DNA from: Hemileia vastatrix
Taxonomy: Eukaryota; Basidiomycota; Pucciniomycetes; Pucciniales; Zaghouaniaceae
Reading direction: 5' to 3'
Assembly (NCBI GenBank): GCA_030280995.1
Contig: JASXTE010000002.1
Span: forward strand, 20,472,683 to 20,536,682
DNA: 64,000 bases
Of this stretch, positions 1 through 10,290 are shown piece after piece. A program made the position numbers and the translations under genes. Under the pieces are notes generated by a model. That model made no database searches. It was given only the letters and a program-made list of their open reading frames with translations, and was not told where the DNA came from. The stretch's first letter is position 1. The number at the start of each line of letters is the position of its first letter.

Positions 1-947
1 ATGGAGTCATAATATATTTATCTTAAGTGATATGAAGTAATTATTGACATACATAAGTTAATATGTATACAAAAATCTCATATTCAGTGAAATATTCAGT
101 ATATTATGTATATTTAGGCCTATAAGTGAGTTTTAGCCTCTTTATAGCCTCTAACCTTTTTTTTTCTGCTTATTTTAGGTCATATGGACGTAGTCAGTGG
201 ATTCACAACGCCTAAAGAAGCATACATATCTATTTGAGGCGCATGTACTCAGTTTGGACAACTAAATCTGTTTCCTTTGATGGATATTCACGGATCTATG
301 GGTTGGTAGATCAATTATGGGTTAATATAGATGCTTGGGGATGTTATTGGGTGCTTGGACATTTAATTTGTTTCCTTTATATGCTTTGGGTCTCATTTTA
401 TTCCTTTTGGATTAGTTATTTTACCTGTTTCTTTATGGTATCCGCTTTTATATGTATTTTCTATTTATGGTATGGGTCTGTGTTATCATTAATTGTGATG
501 GAGGGTCCTTATTGGAGGTCTGGGTGTTGGATCTGCTTGAAGTGGATGCCATGGGGAGGTGATGGGCCCTCGCAGTTCTGTAATTGCCAGGGATAGAAGT
601 GACATCATCTGGATTGAAGGTCTGTGCACTCCACTGGATTTTAGTATAAGTAAGGAGGAATTTGAGGGGTTATTGATCATCAGACACTTACTACAATTCA
701 ATTAAACATTTAAACACAATTATTATCATTCAGAAACATATTATAAAGCCTTTAAAAATTGATATTATCATTATATAAGCTATAACTATGTTCTATTTAT
801 CTATTTTCCACCACTAGCACACATTTAATCCAAGTATTGTGAGTTTTATTTGAGTATAACTATTTTATTAGTCTTCCCCTGAGGTTTAATCACTAAATCA
901 TTTATAAATAAGTAGTAGGACCATTAATAAATACTATTAAATTATAC
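1..947. other. AT-rich stretch, no supported gene
   Basis: Short open frames occur on both strands (for example 234-596 plus), but their composition is rich in Trp, Cys, Tyr and Phe and has no recognisable motif, as expected of translated noncoding DNA. I see no TIR pair, LTR boundary or tandem repeat here. Confidence 0.5.
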
Positions 948-1241
948 TTATATACTAGATACACTGACACAATCATTCTTCTTGTAACTAGACATGGCTA
1001 CCACCTCCTTCTCCACTTTCCTATCCCCAATGAAGAATATTATTTGCTTCACAATATCCAGGTAAAAAGAACTATCCACCCTACCACGAGCCTCATAATT
1101 CTTCAAAAACCACTTCACATCTTCCCCATTATACTTGGTCCCATCCCAAGTTTGAATACTAACACACCCCCTAACCACCACAGCAGGAGGGCCTTTCTCT
1201 CCACTGACAGTCACCACAAGAATAGAGGAACTAGAAGCCAT
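948..1241 (-). pseudogene. Possible retrotransposon gag N-terminal fragment
   Basis: A 97-residue open frame on the minus strand starts MASSSS and contains WDGTKYNGEDVKWFLKNYE followed by VKQIIFFIGDRKVEKEV. The pattern of an aromatic residue, Asp-Gly, 'FLKNYE' and a helix with 'VKQIIFF' is what I associate with the start of the capsid domain of fungal Ty3/gypsy Gag, where a short Ser-rich leader precedes 'KYDG-x-N-V'. The frame ends abruptly after 'MSSYKKNDC', and no nucleocapsid, protease or polymerase follows, so it would be an isolated, truncated fragment. The same stretch is also open on the plus strand (1044-1277), without family resemblance. It could alternatively be an orphan gene; the family call rests on motif impression only. 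Confidence 0.4.
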
Positions 1242-2499
1242 ACCTCCAAACCAATCTTACCAAGTTACAAAAAATAAAACAACACTAAAGATCCAACCAA
1301 AGACAACAAATACTCCAAGAACTAGCAGGTCCTACCTCACATTGAGTGCCAGAAATGTAGACAATCCTTTAGTACTAGCTACCGGCCTTGACCAAGGGAT
1401 TTGGAGAAAAAACAGAGAGAATATCCCCTGTCCCTTTAGAAAAATGAAGTAAGATTTATCTGCTAAAGTTAATTGAGTCTTGATTTCTAAAGCCCCTTTT
1501 CAACACACTTGAATGCCTAATCAGTTAAAGAAGTAGTTCCCAGACAGACTACCACACCAATGAACTGAAATGTAGACCAATTTCCACACCAGAGAAAGCA
1601 AAATACTTGATGTAGGTTGCAAAGTTACCCCAGAGATAGTAAGATACTTAATATATCTTGCCAGACTATACCAGAGAAACAAGTTTTCAAAGTTAAGTTA
1701 AATGAAGAACTCACCTTACAACAAACCCAGCCAATTTTTTCCAAAAAACAGTGAAAACTGAGTTATCAACAGTGATCTAATTACCAGATGGTTGTATGAT
1801 AATTATAATTGCCCCAAACTGTCTTATTCAGTATGTGCACACAGACCCCCATCTTAAATCTTTTCTGCAGCAACTAATTTGGCTTTTCTGCCTGCCTAAT
1901 TTCATAAAAAACCCTCTAGAAGAGCTCCCCAGCATGCAAAGGTAGAGGTGGGTGGGCTGCCTTGAAGTGGCCTGGCCTCCTGAAGCCATAAAACCACTAA
2001 AAACAACTAAAAGCCCTAAAAACAACAGAAAACACCTTATACATTAAAACATGCTAAAAAATCAACAAGAAATAAAATATTAAGAAGAAACAGGGCTATC
2101 CAATGAAATTAGTCTCATCTCCATAGCTCCAATATTCAGCCTTTGAATCCAAAAAAAATCTTAATATAAATCAATTCCATTTAAGACATCACCAAAGAGT
2201 ACCAAACTACACAACAAAGGCCCCAGCCAATGTCAGATTACCACACCGTGTAAAGCTCAAGACACACCTCTCAAAAATTCACATAGGCTATGAGATTCTC
2301 AACAAGGGACGGTGTCAGCATTTTAAAAGCAATGTTTCCTAACATATCACAAACCGTAATCCTCAACTTCTACCCTGTTTTCATTGACACCATTAGCCTA
2401 GAATTAAATACATAGTTGTTTGTTATGAGATATACTTATACAATAGGTTAGAGATAGGTTAAAGGCAATGATACCATTATATCTAGTTACAAGAAGTTG
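1242..2499. other. Intergenic, no supported gene
   Basis: Lower-AT, non-repetitive sequence with only short open frames (such as 1828-2025 minus) that lack recognisable motifs. It may be the degraded remainder of whatever carried the gag-like fragment at 948-1241, but nothing in it shows this directly. Confidence 0.4.
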
Positions 2500-3231
2500 T
2501 TCTTTTTACTCATTGATTTCTTTCTCTATTTCAAATCAATCATTGAAGCATATCATTTTCTCTCATAACAAAACTCACTTGTGACGCTATGTTACTTTCA
2601 CCTCTAGGTATTCTTTTCTGTCCTTAATCTTTTTTTCTTATCATAATTGCAACACTTTTCTAAATCACTATTCATCATTAGCTTGGCAGGTTTAATCACA
2701 CCAACAAAAACTGACCAACTTTTGTAACTAAGAAAAAATTGATATAATTATTTTTAAAGGTTAGACAGTATTTCCAACTATAAGGTATTTAGTCACTACT
2801 ATTTTTCTACACATTGGTTTCTTTCTCTATCTCAAATCAATCATTGAAATGTATCATTTTCTCTCATAATGAAGATCATTTCACCACACAATATGGGGGG
2901 CGGACTTACTAGCAAGTCTGAAACGTTGGACCCAAACTCACCACAGATTGAACACATATTGAGCTATTGACAAAGGAACCATACAATCAGGGATAAACAC
3001 CACTCAGCAGGACAGTTTTAGGAGGTTGTTCAAGTAGAGTTCAGTATGGGTTCAGTATGAGTTCAGTATGAGTTCCATCTCAGTTCAGGTTGGGGACTTG
3101 CTAGCAAGTCCGCCCCCTATATTGTGTAGTGTTTTTGATGCTCTATTACTGTTGCTTCTAGGTTGGAAGTTTTAATAATGCCAAAAAATATTATCCAATT
3201 TTTGCAACTAAACAAAAATTGATATAATTAT
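2500..3231. repeat. Direct tandem duplication (about 0.3-kb unit), second copy interrupted
   Basis: Two diverged copies of one unit lie in tandem. The first runs about 2505-2765 and the second about 2805-3231, excluding a MITE inserted at 2882-3131. Shared landmarks are 'tttctttctctat...caaatcaatcattgaa' (2515 and 2818), a segment with 'cttctagg/cctctagg' (about 2610 and 3155) and 'aattgatataatta' (about 2733 and 3217). The first copy reads straight through 'ttgatataattatttttaa', which is the unoccupied target of the element that begins at 3232 in the second copy. No protein is encoded; the unit itself is not recognised. Confidence 0.7.
2882..3131. mobile_element. Hairpin MITE, CACTACACAATATAGGGGG family, copy 1
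   Basis: A 250-bp element with near-perfect 37-bp TIRs. The left end begins CACCACACAATATGGGGGG and the right end is the inverse of CACTACACAATATAGGGGG; both arms continue into GCGGACTT-CTAGCAAGTC. It is flanked by TTT on both sides (2879-2881 and 3132-3134), a 3-bp target-site duplication. It has no coding capacity. A second copy lies in opposite orientation at 35987-36247. CACT-type ends with 3-bp duplications suit CACTA/EnSpm or some Harbinger groups. Confidence 0.9.
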
Positions 3232-6200
3232 CACATGGTAAAATAAAAGACGACTTGTAGGCAAGCCTTTTTATATGTCCCTCAGACTACCCCAAGAATA
3301 ACCTTGGTAGTAACTCCAGTGGCCCTATTTTTTGGAAGAATGGTTGCCTCATGAATCAAGGATCAAAATTTTTATCATCTATGCATCAATTTTCCATGAA
3401 AAAAATTAAGCAGGAGTTGGTATGAGTCAAGAACTTTCCAGTAAAAAAATATATGAATACCAAATCTCTTTAAAAAAAGACATATTTATCTGATTTTTTA
3501 TTTTATATATTTTTGGAATAATATCATCAATTTTTTCCCTTGTATCAAATTTTTTATTCAATTTATTAAATTTATAAAGCTTTTATTTTAATTTTTGCTG
3601 ATTATTAAATCATTTCTTAATTTTCTATTGATTTTCAGAATGTTTAGAATTTTTAGCATTGTTAGATTTTTTTGATTTTTTTTGGCCTTTAAATAATTTT
3701 TATGATTTTTTTGGAATTTAATAGCACTTCATATAAGTTTTTTAAATTTTTTTGAATTTTAGGGATTTTTTTGGATTTTTTTGAAGATTTTTGAAGGTTT
3801 CTGAATTTTTTTGATTTTTTTAGATTTTTTTTTGTATTTTTTGAATTTTTTTTGAACTTTTTTGAATTTTTTTGAATTTTTTTGGATTTATTTGAATTTT
3901 TTCGAATTTTTTTACATTTTTTTTATGTTTCTTTTGTTGTTTTTGGTTTTTTTGCATTTTTTTGTATTTTTTCTCACTGCTTTAATGCTTTAATTGAAGT
4001 TGAAGTCACATGCCAAAAAGATGCAGCGTCTTTTCAAGTACAAGGCTGGAACCCAATTCCTCAGTGCAAATTGTTGGATGGACCACAAGAAATATAATTC
4101 TGTGAAAATTAGTGGTCCATCTGACAAATTTCAATAGAGGGATTGGAATCAAGTCATGTGCTTGAAAAGACACTGCGTCTTTTTGGCATGTGACTTGATT
4201 CCTATTCAAGAATTAAAACAATCAAAAAAAATCAAAACAATGCCCAAAAAAAATATTAGGTCCAAAAAATTCCCCAAAAAATTGAAAAAATTCACAAAAA
4301 ATTCAAAAAAATTCAAAAAAATTCACAAGATCACAAAATTGTTTAAAAGACATCAAAAATCTTATTTTTTTAGAAAAAAATTCCAAAAAATTTAACTAAA
4401 TTTTTAAATTTTTAAAAAGTGTCTAAGCATTAATAATAATTTTTTTTAAAATAAAGTTACATCAAAAGAAGGCACACAGCATCCAATTTTTTTAAGACAT
4501 GAAATTTTGAAGAATGATAAAAAATTTATGAAAACTATAGGTTATAGTAACTTTTTCTCCAAATAACTTCTTTATATAATTCATATTGAATAATGAGCAA
4601 GTATATGCTTCATAAATTAAAAATGAAAAAAATATATGATTATGGGTTATCATGGGAAGGAAAAAAGCAACAATGAGTGCTAAGTATGAAAAAAAAAATT
4701 ATTTCATGAAAAAATCAAGATAGTCAAAACTGTAGGAAGGATGTCAGCTTCTTTTGATAAAACATAGAAATTTTTAATAAGACTAAGTTGACACATTATC
4801 AGCCCTTTCTTAGCCCCAATTCAGGCCTGGTGGGGGCCGGAGGGGGTGAAAAAAGGGCTAATGAAAAATTTACAGAGGATAAAAAAGGGTCAAAATGTAA
4901 GTATTTATGGAGCTAGACAAAAAATTTCCTTTTTTTTTCTGTTATTATTTTTATTTTAGTTCATTTTAATTTAAAAGAAATGCTTTTATAAAATTTTAAT
5001 CTACATTGTTTAAAATCACACTTTCATAAACTAAACATGTTTTTAATTATTCATGGTGACTTTGTAATAGGGTAACATGATATATTTCATAAAAAAATAT
5101 TTCTGGGATGTCAAAAGAATGGAAAAAATAAATTTGAAAATTTAAAAAAATTGATAATTTCATTTAAATCTATTATTATTTAAATTATTTCATTCAATCA
5201 TATCAAGTTTATGTCTTCAACTTCTGGTACTTCATGGATAAAAAATCTTTCCAATTTACATGGGATAAATGGATTTCATTAGATTATGTAAAATCTTAAT
5301 ACTATGGTGTTAAGAGGAAACCAAAATTTTATTTAAAATATTTTTGAATAAGTGTTTGTAATTATTCAGGCTGAATGAAGTAGCACCTCCAATTTCACCT
5401 CTGGAAGAACATTTTTTGATGTTAATTGTGGATGAAATTTTTTTTCATCCTGAAATAATACATTGAAATATAAATATCTGATATGAAAATGTATTCAAAT
5501 TTTTAAATATTATTTGCTTTTGATATATTATTTACACTTAGTTTTTAATTATGAGAAAAAAAATTGGAACCTGCTAGAAGGTCCATATTATTTCCTGAAG
5601 TATAGAATTTCAGTTGGGGGGAGACACCTTCTAGAATGTGATATAACTTATTTTAGATGAATATTGTTATATATACAGAAAATTCCATCCCAATTATGTT
5701 ATTCATTAAAAAAAATTCATGTATGTTAAAAATACTTCCAAAAAAGTTACCTGACTTTGTTCTTCAGTAATGTAAATTTGATGTGTTTTAAAATTATGGG
5801 GGGGTCTCTTTCCTTTGGAATTTCAAATTTGCAGAACTTTTTTTAATTTCAATGGATGTGCAACTTATAGACATATTGTTTATGGAATATTAAATCAATT
5901 AGTCCTAAATATTAAAAATTTTCATGGATTAGTGAAAACACATTTCTCTATGCACATTTCTACTAGCTTCAATAATATAAAAATTATAGAACCTAGAGTA
6001 AATTTTGATGTTTTAAGGGTTAATTAATGTTATAAAATATACTTCTATAATTATTTGGTAAATTTCATATTCCTGACAAATTGCAGCACTGATTTTTGGC
6101 TGCATAAGGTTTCAAAAATCAAACCTTACTTTTAATCAAATCTGTTCTTCTTCTTCAAGAAAATTAAGAACATTTCTACTCATAAAGCTATATGCATAAA

Positions 6201-6652
6201 TGATGCTTTACCATTTTGATATTTTTATTCAAATTTATTCTTCAAATAAGTATCTATCAATATTCAAAGATTTAAAGCAGAGTAGCATATGATGGAAAAT
6301 GATATGAGTGAGGAGGGTTATTAAATGTAAATTTGTCTTTCAAATAAGATTAGCCGTTTAAACAAGCAATTAGTTACACCTTTGAAATTAGGCAAAAATA
6401 AAATTTAAAATTCTTCAAGGTTTTTGGTTTAAATGAGGTATTTGAGTATTTCAATGTGCTTACTGTTTGAAATCTCTGTTGAAAGAGTCACTGGTTAATC
6501 AGATTTCCAAATTATTCAAAATCACTTTTGCAACTTTTATCTGTACAAAGCTCAAATACTAAAAATAGGGTTCCTTGAAGGTTAATTTATGGATTACTCT
6601 ATGATTTCTCAAAAACGACTTCCCTACCAGTCATCTTTTATTTCACCCTGTG
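3232..6652. mobile_element. CACT-type TIR element, 3.4 kb, non-coding and decayed
   Basis: The ends form an inverted repeat: the left starts CACATGGTAAAATAAAAGA and the inverse of the right end starts CACAGGGTGAAATAAAAGA, with similarity continuing about 35 bp. TAT flanks both sides (3229-3231 and 6653-6655). Removing the element joins 'ttgatataattat' to 'ttttaagg', which matches the uninterrupted sequence about 2733-2760 in the neighbouring tandem copy; that independently supports the boundaries. The interior is extremely AT-rich and contains the hairpin at 3480-4440. No transposase is recognisable; short frames at 5815-6027 and elsewhere look like noise. It is probably a non-autonomous derivative, possibly with older insertions inside. 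Confidence 0.7.
3480..4440. repeat. Large imperfect hairpin with T-rich and A-rich arms
   Basis: The plus strand is a run of degenerate 'ttttttgaa' units up to about 3990 and of 'aattcaaaaaa' units from about 4205 to 4400. Between them an inverted repeat is clear: 'gtcacatgccaaaaagatgc' at about 4006 returns inverted as 'gactgcgtctttttggcatgtgac'-like sequence ending near 4195, and 'ttggatggaccac' (4073) returns as 'gtggtccatctgacaa' (4111). The centre lies near 4103. This is a foldback structure with arms of several hundred bases, probably a foldback-type or hairpin element nested in the 3232-6652 insertion. Open frames through it (3882-4097, 4156-4395) are low-complexity artefacts. Confidence 0.75.
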
Positions 6653-6655
6653 TAT

Positions 6656-7600
6656 TTTTAAGGGTCAATATCTTTGAGGCTTACCAAAGCTTGATTGAAT
6701 TCTACTAATCCCTGTGCTGCCCTTTTTTCTGAGTTGTTCATTTGGTCCACCATATTGCTGACCTTGACTATTAAACTGTTCAGAAGCTGAGAGAGGGAGT
6801 TAATTAGCTCTTTCAATTTATTTTTTGATTAATTTAATATTATTTTGTTTAAAAAAATTTCTTTTTCTTCTTTTGTTATATCAGAACTTTTGCTTCTGAT
6901 TGACTGAGCTGGAGATTCTAGCCCTACATTTTAATGTCCTGTAACAGTTTTATCAGCTTTGGATCTTAAAATTTAAGGTTTTACCTTCTTACTTAAATTT
7001 TCAACATTTTCAAGCATCTTTCAAGCTGAAAATTTATCAATAAATAAAGATATAAGTATTAAAACTTCAAGAAAGAGTTTTATCAATATACTATTACACT
7101 AATTAGATCGAAAAAATTTTTACTAGTAGGTTTTACAGTGAATTTATAAGTGCAAAAAGTCAAATATGCTTTTATGTGGTCATTTAATGTAATATTTTTA
7201 CCAGTGTATCTGAATTTTATATTTAAAAATAATATAGTCAGTGAATTTCTTTTTAAATATTGAATTATTTGGACATACAAAAAAAAGGATTTAAAGTCCT
7301 GTTTAAAAGAATAAATTAATCAGTTACTATTATTTGGTTTATTATCTGCAAAGATTACAAATTTAATTGGTCTATTGAAAGATCTTTTCTAAGAGCTATA
7401 CTCAATTAGTAGTTAAATTTTTTATTCTGATATCACAATTTTTATATAACTGGGATTCTTTTTCTGATATCACTATATGTAGTGAATCAATGCTCTTACT
7501 AATCCAAATATTTTTAGAGAAATAATATTTACTGTAGCCTTTATTGAATTTCACTTACTTGAAGATAAAACAAAATAATTCTTGAGTAAAGGCCTCCAAT
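6656..7600 (-). pseudogene. 5' remnant of an old Ty3/gypsy element (small upstream ORF plus leader)
   Basis: Read on the minus strand this is a diverged copy of the 5' part of the element at 38862-48586. From about 7015 downward it encodes a start with 'SKKVKP' and 'VTGH', several stops, then 'KEEKEIFLNK', 'LSQLLNSLIVKVSN' and 'VDQMNNSEKRAAQGLVE', which aligns residue by residue with the small upstream ORF (45880-46329) of that element. The part from 7020 to 7600 matches the leader between the LTR and the ORFs, including 'gtcaaatatgcttttatgtgg' near 7160 and the 'tttaattggtctattga' motif near 7355. The gag-pol body is missing: homology stops where the 3232-6652 insertion ends. Stops and a frameshift make it a pseudogene. 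Confidence 0.8.
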
Positions 7601-8295
7601 TGACAGGCTAAGTTCAACTGCAGAGACATGAATAGTTTTATTATTCAGTTGTGTAGAAAATTTAAGTAGTCCAGTATGAATAGTGTTGTCCAAATAAAAT
7701 TAAGTATTAAAATATAATTCAATATAATTATCTCAGTAATTTATTACAACCTAATATAAATGGTATACATCTTAAAGTTGATAGAAAAATAGATATAAAA
7801 ATTTAAAACAACATTTAAGTGATTTTAAAAGTACTAATGAATATTTATTGTAACTTATATGTACTAAGTTTAAAACTTTATGTAAAAGAATAGGGGGTAT
7901 CAATGTTGACCAATCCGCAATTAAATTAATTGCGGAAAATAATCTGCATACCCCAATTATCTTCTGCAATTATTTTTGCTAATAATTGGGTTATTAAACA
8001 CTTTATGTGTCAATTTTCACCTCTTATCCAAAATTTTTTTACTCAATTTTTCACAACCACATCTTGGACAACTTTCTGTCATAACCACATCTTGACCTAC
8101 TTTCTGCCATAACCACATCTTGGACTACTCTCTGGATATGGCTTCTACCTTGCTGCACACTCACATTCTCATCCCATCCTGTACATTCTATCCGCTCAGA
8201 ACCCCTCACCATCTCATCTGCTTGTTTCTGCTCCTTTTCATCTTGCTATCTCATCTGCTTGTTTTTGCTCCTTTTCATCTTCTTTATATTTTAAC

Positions 8296-9665
8296 ATGCC
8301 TCATTGTCCTAGATCTTCTCAAAGGCAGCCATCACCCAGTTGTTCTTCAAATCCCACTACTCCCTCTTTCCCCCGCTCAGCCAAAAAATCTAAGACCATT
8401 CAATTAAAAAAAGATGATCATCTCATTCTTATCAGCTGGCTGAAAACCAAATCTAACTATGATTCTTGTTTTGGTACTGAGTATGCAACTAAAGTAGGAT
8501 GGCCCCCAGCATCAAAAGTTAATGGCTTTTTTTTAATGGCAAATGAATTATGGAGTAAGACCAAGGGAAGGATTGATCTTTTGCCTAAACAGATGTCTGA
8601 ACGCTTCAAGCATTACCATGCCAAATACAAGAAGGCAAAGACTCTTTCATCTTCCACTGGTTTTGGGGTTACCAACATTGATATAACTAAGGGTATCAAA
8701 TCCATAGAAAATAAACTTGATTCTATATTTCCTTACTTTAAAGAGATGGATGCAATTTTTGTTGAGGGAGCCAATGTTAATCCTGTAAACATGTTGGATG
8801 GAGAAGATCCTATCTCCGAACATGATGTTGAAGCAAATCTTTTCCTATCCTCTTCCTTCACTCAAGCCTCCCCTCATTTGAATGAGACAAATCTAGATAG
8901 CTTTTCTGTATATTCTGTTGGTGATTTAACCTAACCGAATCTAACTCAGGTCTGTTTCTTTTTTCTTTTATCTTATCATTTCTATTTTTTATTTACTTAT
9001 CTTTTTCTTATTTCTTAAAAGGCTGACAAACAAACCCAGGATCCTCAATAAACTGAGTCTGAAGGTAGTGACAATGATGAGGAGGAAAATATGACCTTGA
9101 AAAAGAAGCGTAGGGCTTCATGTAGTCTAAATTTCTACTCACAAAGAAGACGAAAAAGTGATACTTCATCACAAACCCCTTTTTTGTCTATGGAACAATT
9201 TTAGAGAAACATGATGCTGGTAAGTGATACCATACCTCTTATTACTTTACTCTACTTTTCTTCTACTTTATATTAATTTTTATTATCACTCTAGAACAAG
9301 TAGAAATTGCTAAAGAGACTCTAAGCTTTGAAAAGAAGAAATACGAGCTCTCTTTAAGGAGGGATGATAGGCTACAAGATTTGGAAGAGAGGAAGTACAA
9401 GCTCTCTTTACGGAAGGATGATTGGGCCCAAGATTTGGAGGAGAGGAAGTACTAACTCTCTTTACAGAAGGATGGTTGGGCCCAAGATTTGGAGGAGAAG
9501 AAGTTTGAGTTAACTCTAAGTATTGAAAAATCAAAAAAAGAGGAGAAAACACTCGAACATCAAAACCTATTAGAGCAGATGAAATATAATTTTGATCATG
9601 AAGAAAATTCCAAAAAGAAAGATTTCTTGATAGAATGTGTTAAAGCTAATAAATCTTTTGAGTAA
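8296..9665 (+). pseudogene. Harbinger ORF1: SANT/trihelix-like DNA-binding protein with coiled coil (broken)
   Basis: The first exon (8296-8934, 212 codons) starts in a Ser/Pro-rich basic leader. Around residues 38-117 it has a helix-rich region with 'ILISWLKTKSNYDSCFG', 'ANELWSKTKG', 'LPKQMSERFKHYHAKYKKAK' and then 'TGFGVT', the layout of the Myb/SANT-like partner that imports and positions the nuclease in Harbinger elements. Downstream pieces (about 9021-9204 and 9295-9665), after a likely GT-AG intron from about 8959, encode an acidic stretch ('SEGSDNDEEENMTL'), a basic 'KKKRRA' and a coiled coil with an 18-residue tandem repeat (9336-9497). In-frame stops at about 9048, 9199 and 9453 break it. 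The same protein, also broken, occurs at 49463-50718. Confidence 0.7.
9336..9497 (+). repeat. 54-bp coding tandem repeat, three copies
   Basis: Units at 9336-9389, 9390-9443 and 9444-9497 each encode 18 residues of the form (K/R)KYxLSLxxDDxxQDLEE; a partial fourth starts at 9498. The heptad-like spacing of Leu suits a coiled coil. The third unit has TAA in place of its Tyr-Lys codon pair. Confidence 0.85.
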
Positions 9666-9863
9666 ATTGAAGGTTTAAAGAAATGTTTAGATGACTATTT
9701 TGTTTTATTTCTCTCACACTTTAACTATTCATATTTATTTGTACATAAAATTTTATCTTAATCTCCTGTATTTCTTTACTCTATCAATCATTACTTGAAT
9801 TTACATATTTTAATGTTAAATATTCTTTTTTAAATGAAATTTTCATGTCTCCTTTGAAAATTT

Positions 9864-10290
9864 GACAATCCCCCACCCCTGGATTTTTTTGAAATAAGGG
9901 GTGGGTATCACCAAAATTCTTTCATTTCATGAATCTTGAAAGTCTTATATGAAACTTTGGCTTTACTACCCCCTGCATTTTACTGGTATCCCCAAAATTC
10001 TTACATGTCAAGAATTTCACGATTCTTATAAGAAATTTTGGCAAAACCCCCCATGGATTTTATTGAAGTAAGGGACGGGTATCATTAAAAAATTTTCACC
10101 AAAATATTTACAAGTCAAAAAAATTCTATATCTGTTTTAAAAATTTGGCAATATTCTCCCCTGCATTTTGTTGAAGCAAGGGGTGGGTATCACCAAAATT
10201 TTTCTAAGTCATCAATTTCACATGTCAGATTTGAAAATTTGGCAATACCTCCCCCCCTGCATTTTATTGAAGTAAGGGGTGGAAGTCATC
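9864..10290. repeat. Minisatellite of about 80-107-bp units with C-run/G-run hairpins
   Basis: Four and a half units start near 9864, 9961, 10041, 10148 and 10242. Each has a C-run followed by 'tgcattttattgaagtaa' and, in most units, 'ggggtgggtatcacc', so every unit can fold with its C-run against its G-run, then 'aaaatttggcaa' as joint. It lies between the plus-strand ORF1 and the minus-strand genes. A shorter version at 51285-51420 occupies the same place in the other Harbinger-type element. Confidence 0.8.

Noticed and set aside
234..701. Overlapping open frames on both strands near the window start
   Set aside because: Composition (many Trp, Cys, Phe) and lack of motifs or a second copy suggest chance frames.
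3882..4395. Three open frames across the T-rich/A-rich hairpin
   Set aside because: Phe- or Lys-rich translations of near-homopolymer arms; the inverted repeat explains them.
9864..10290. Possible CRISPR-like array
   Set aside because: Units are of variable length, diverged throughout and not separated by unique spacers; the genome is eukaryotic.
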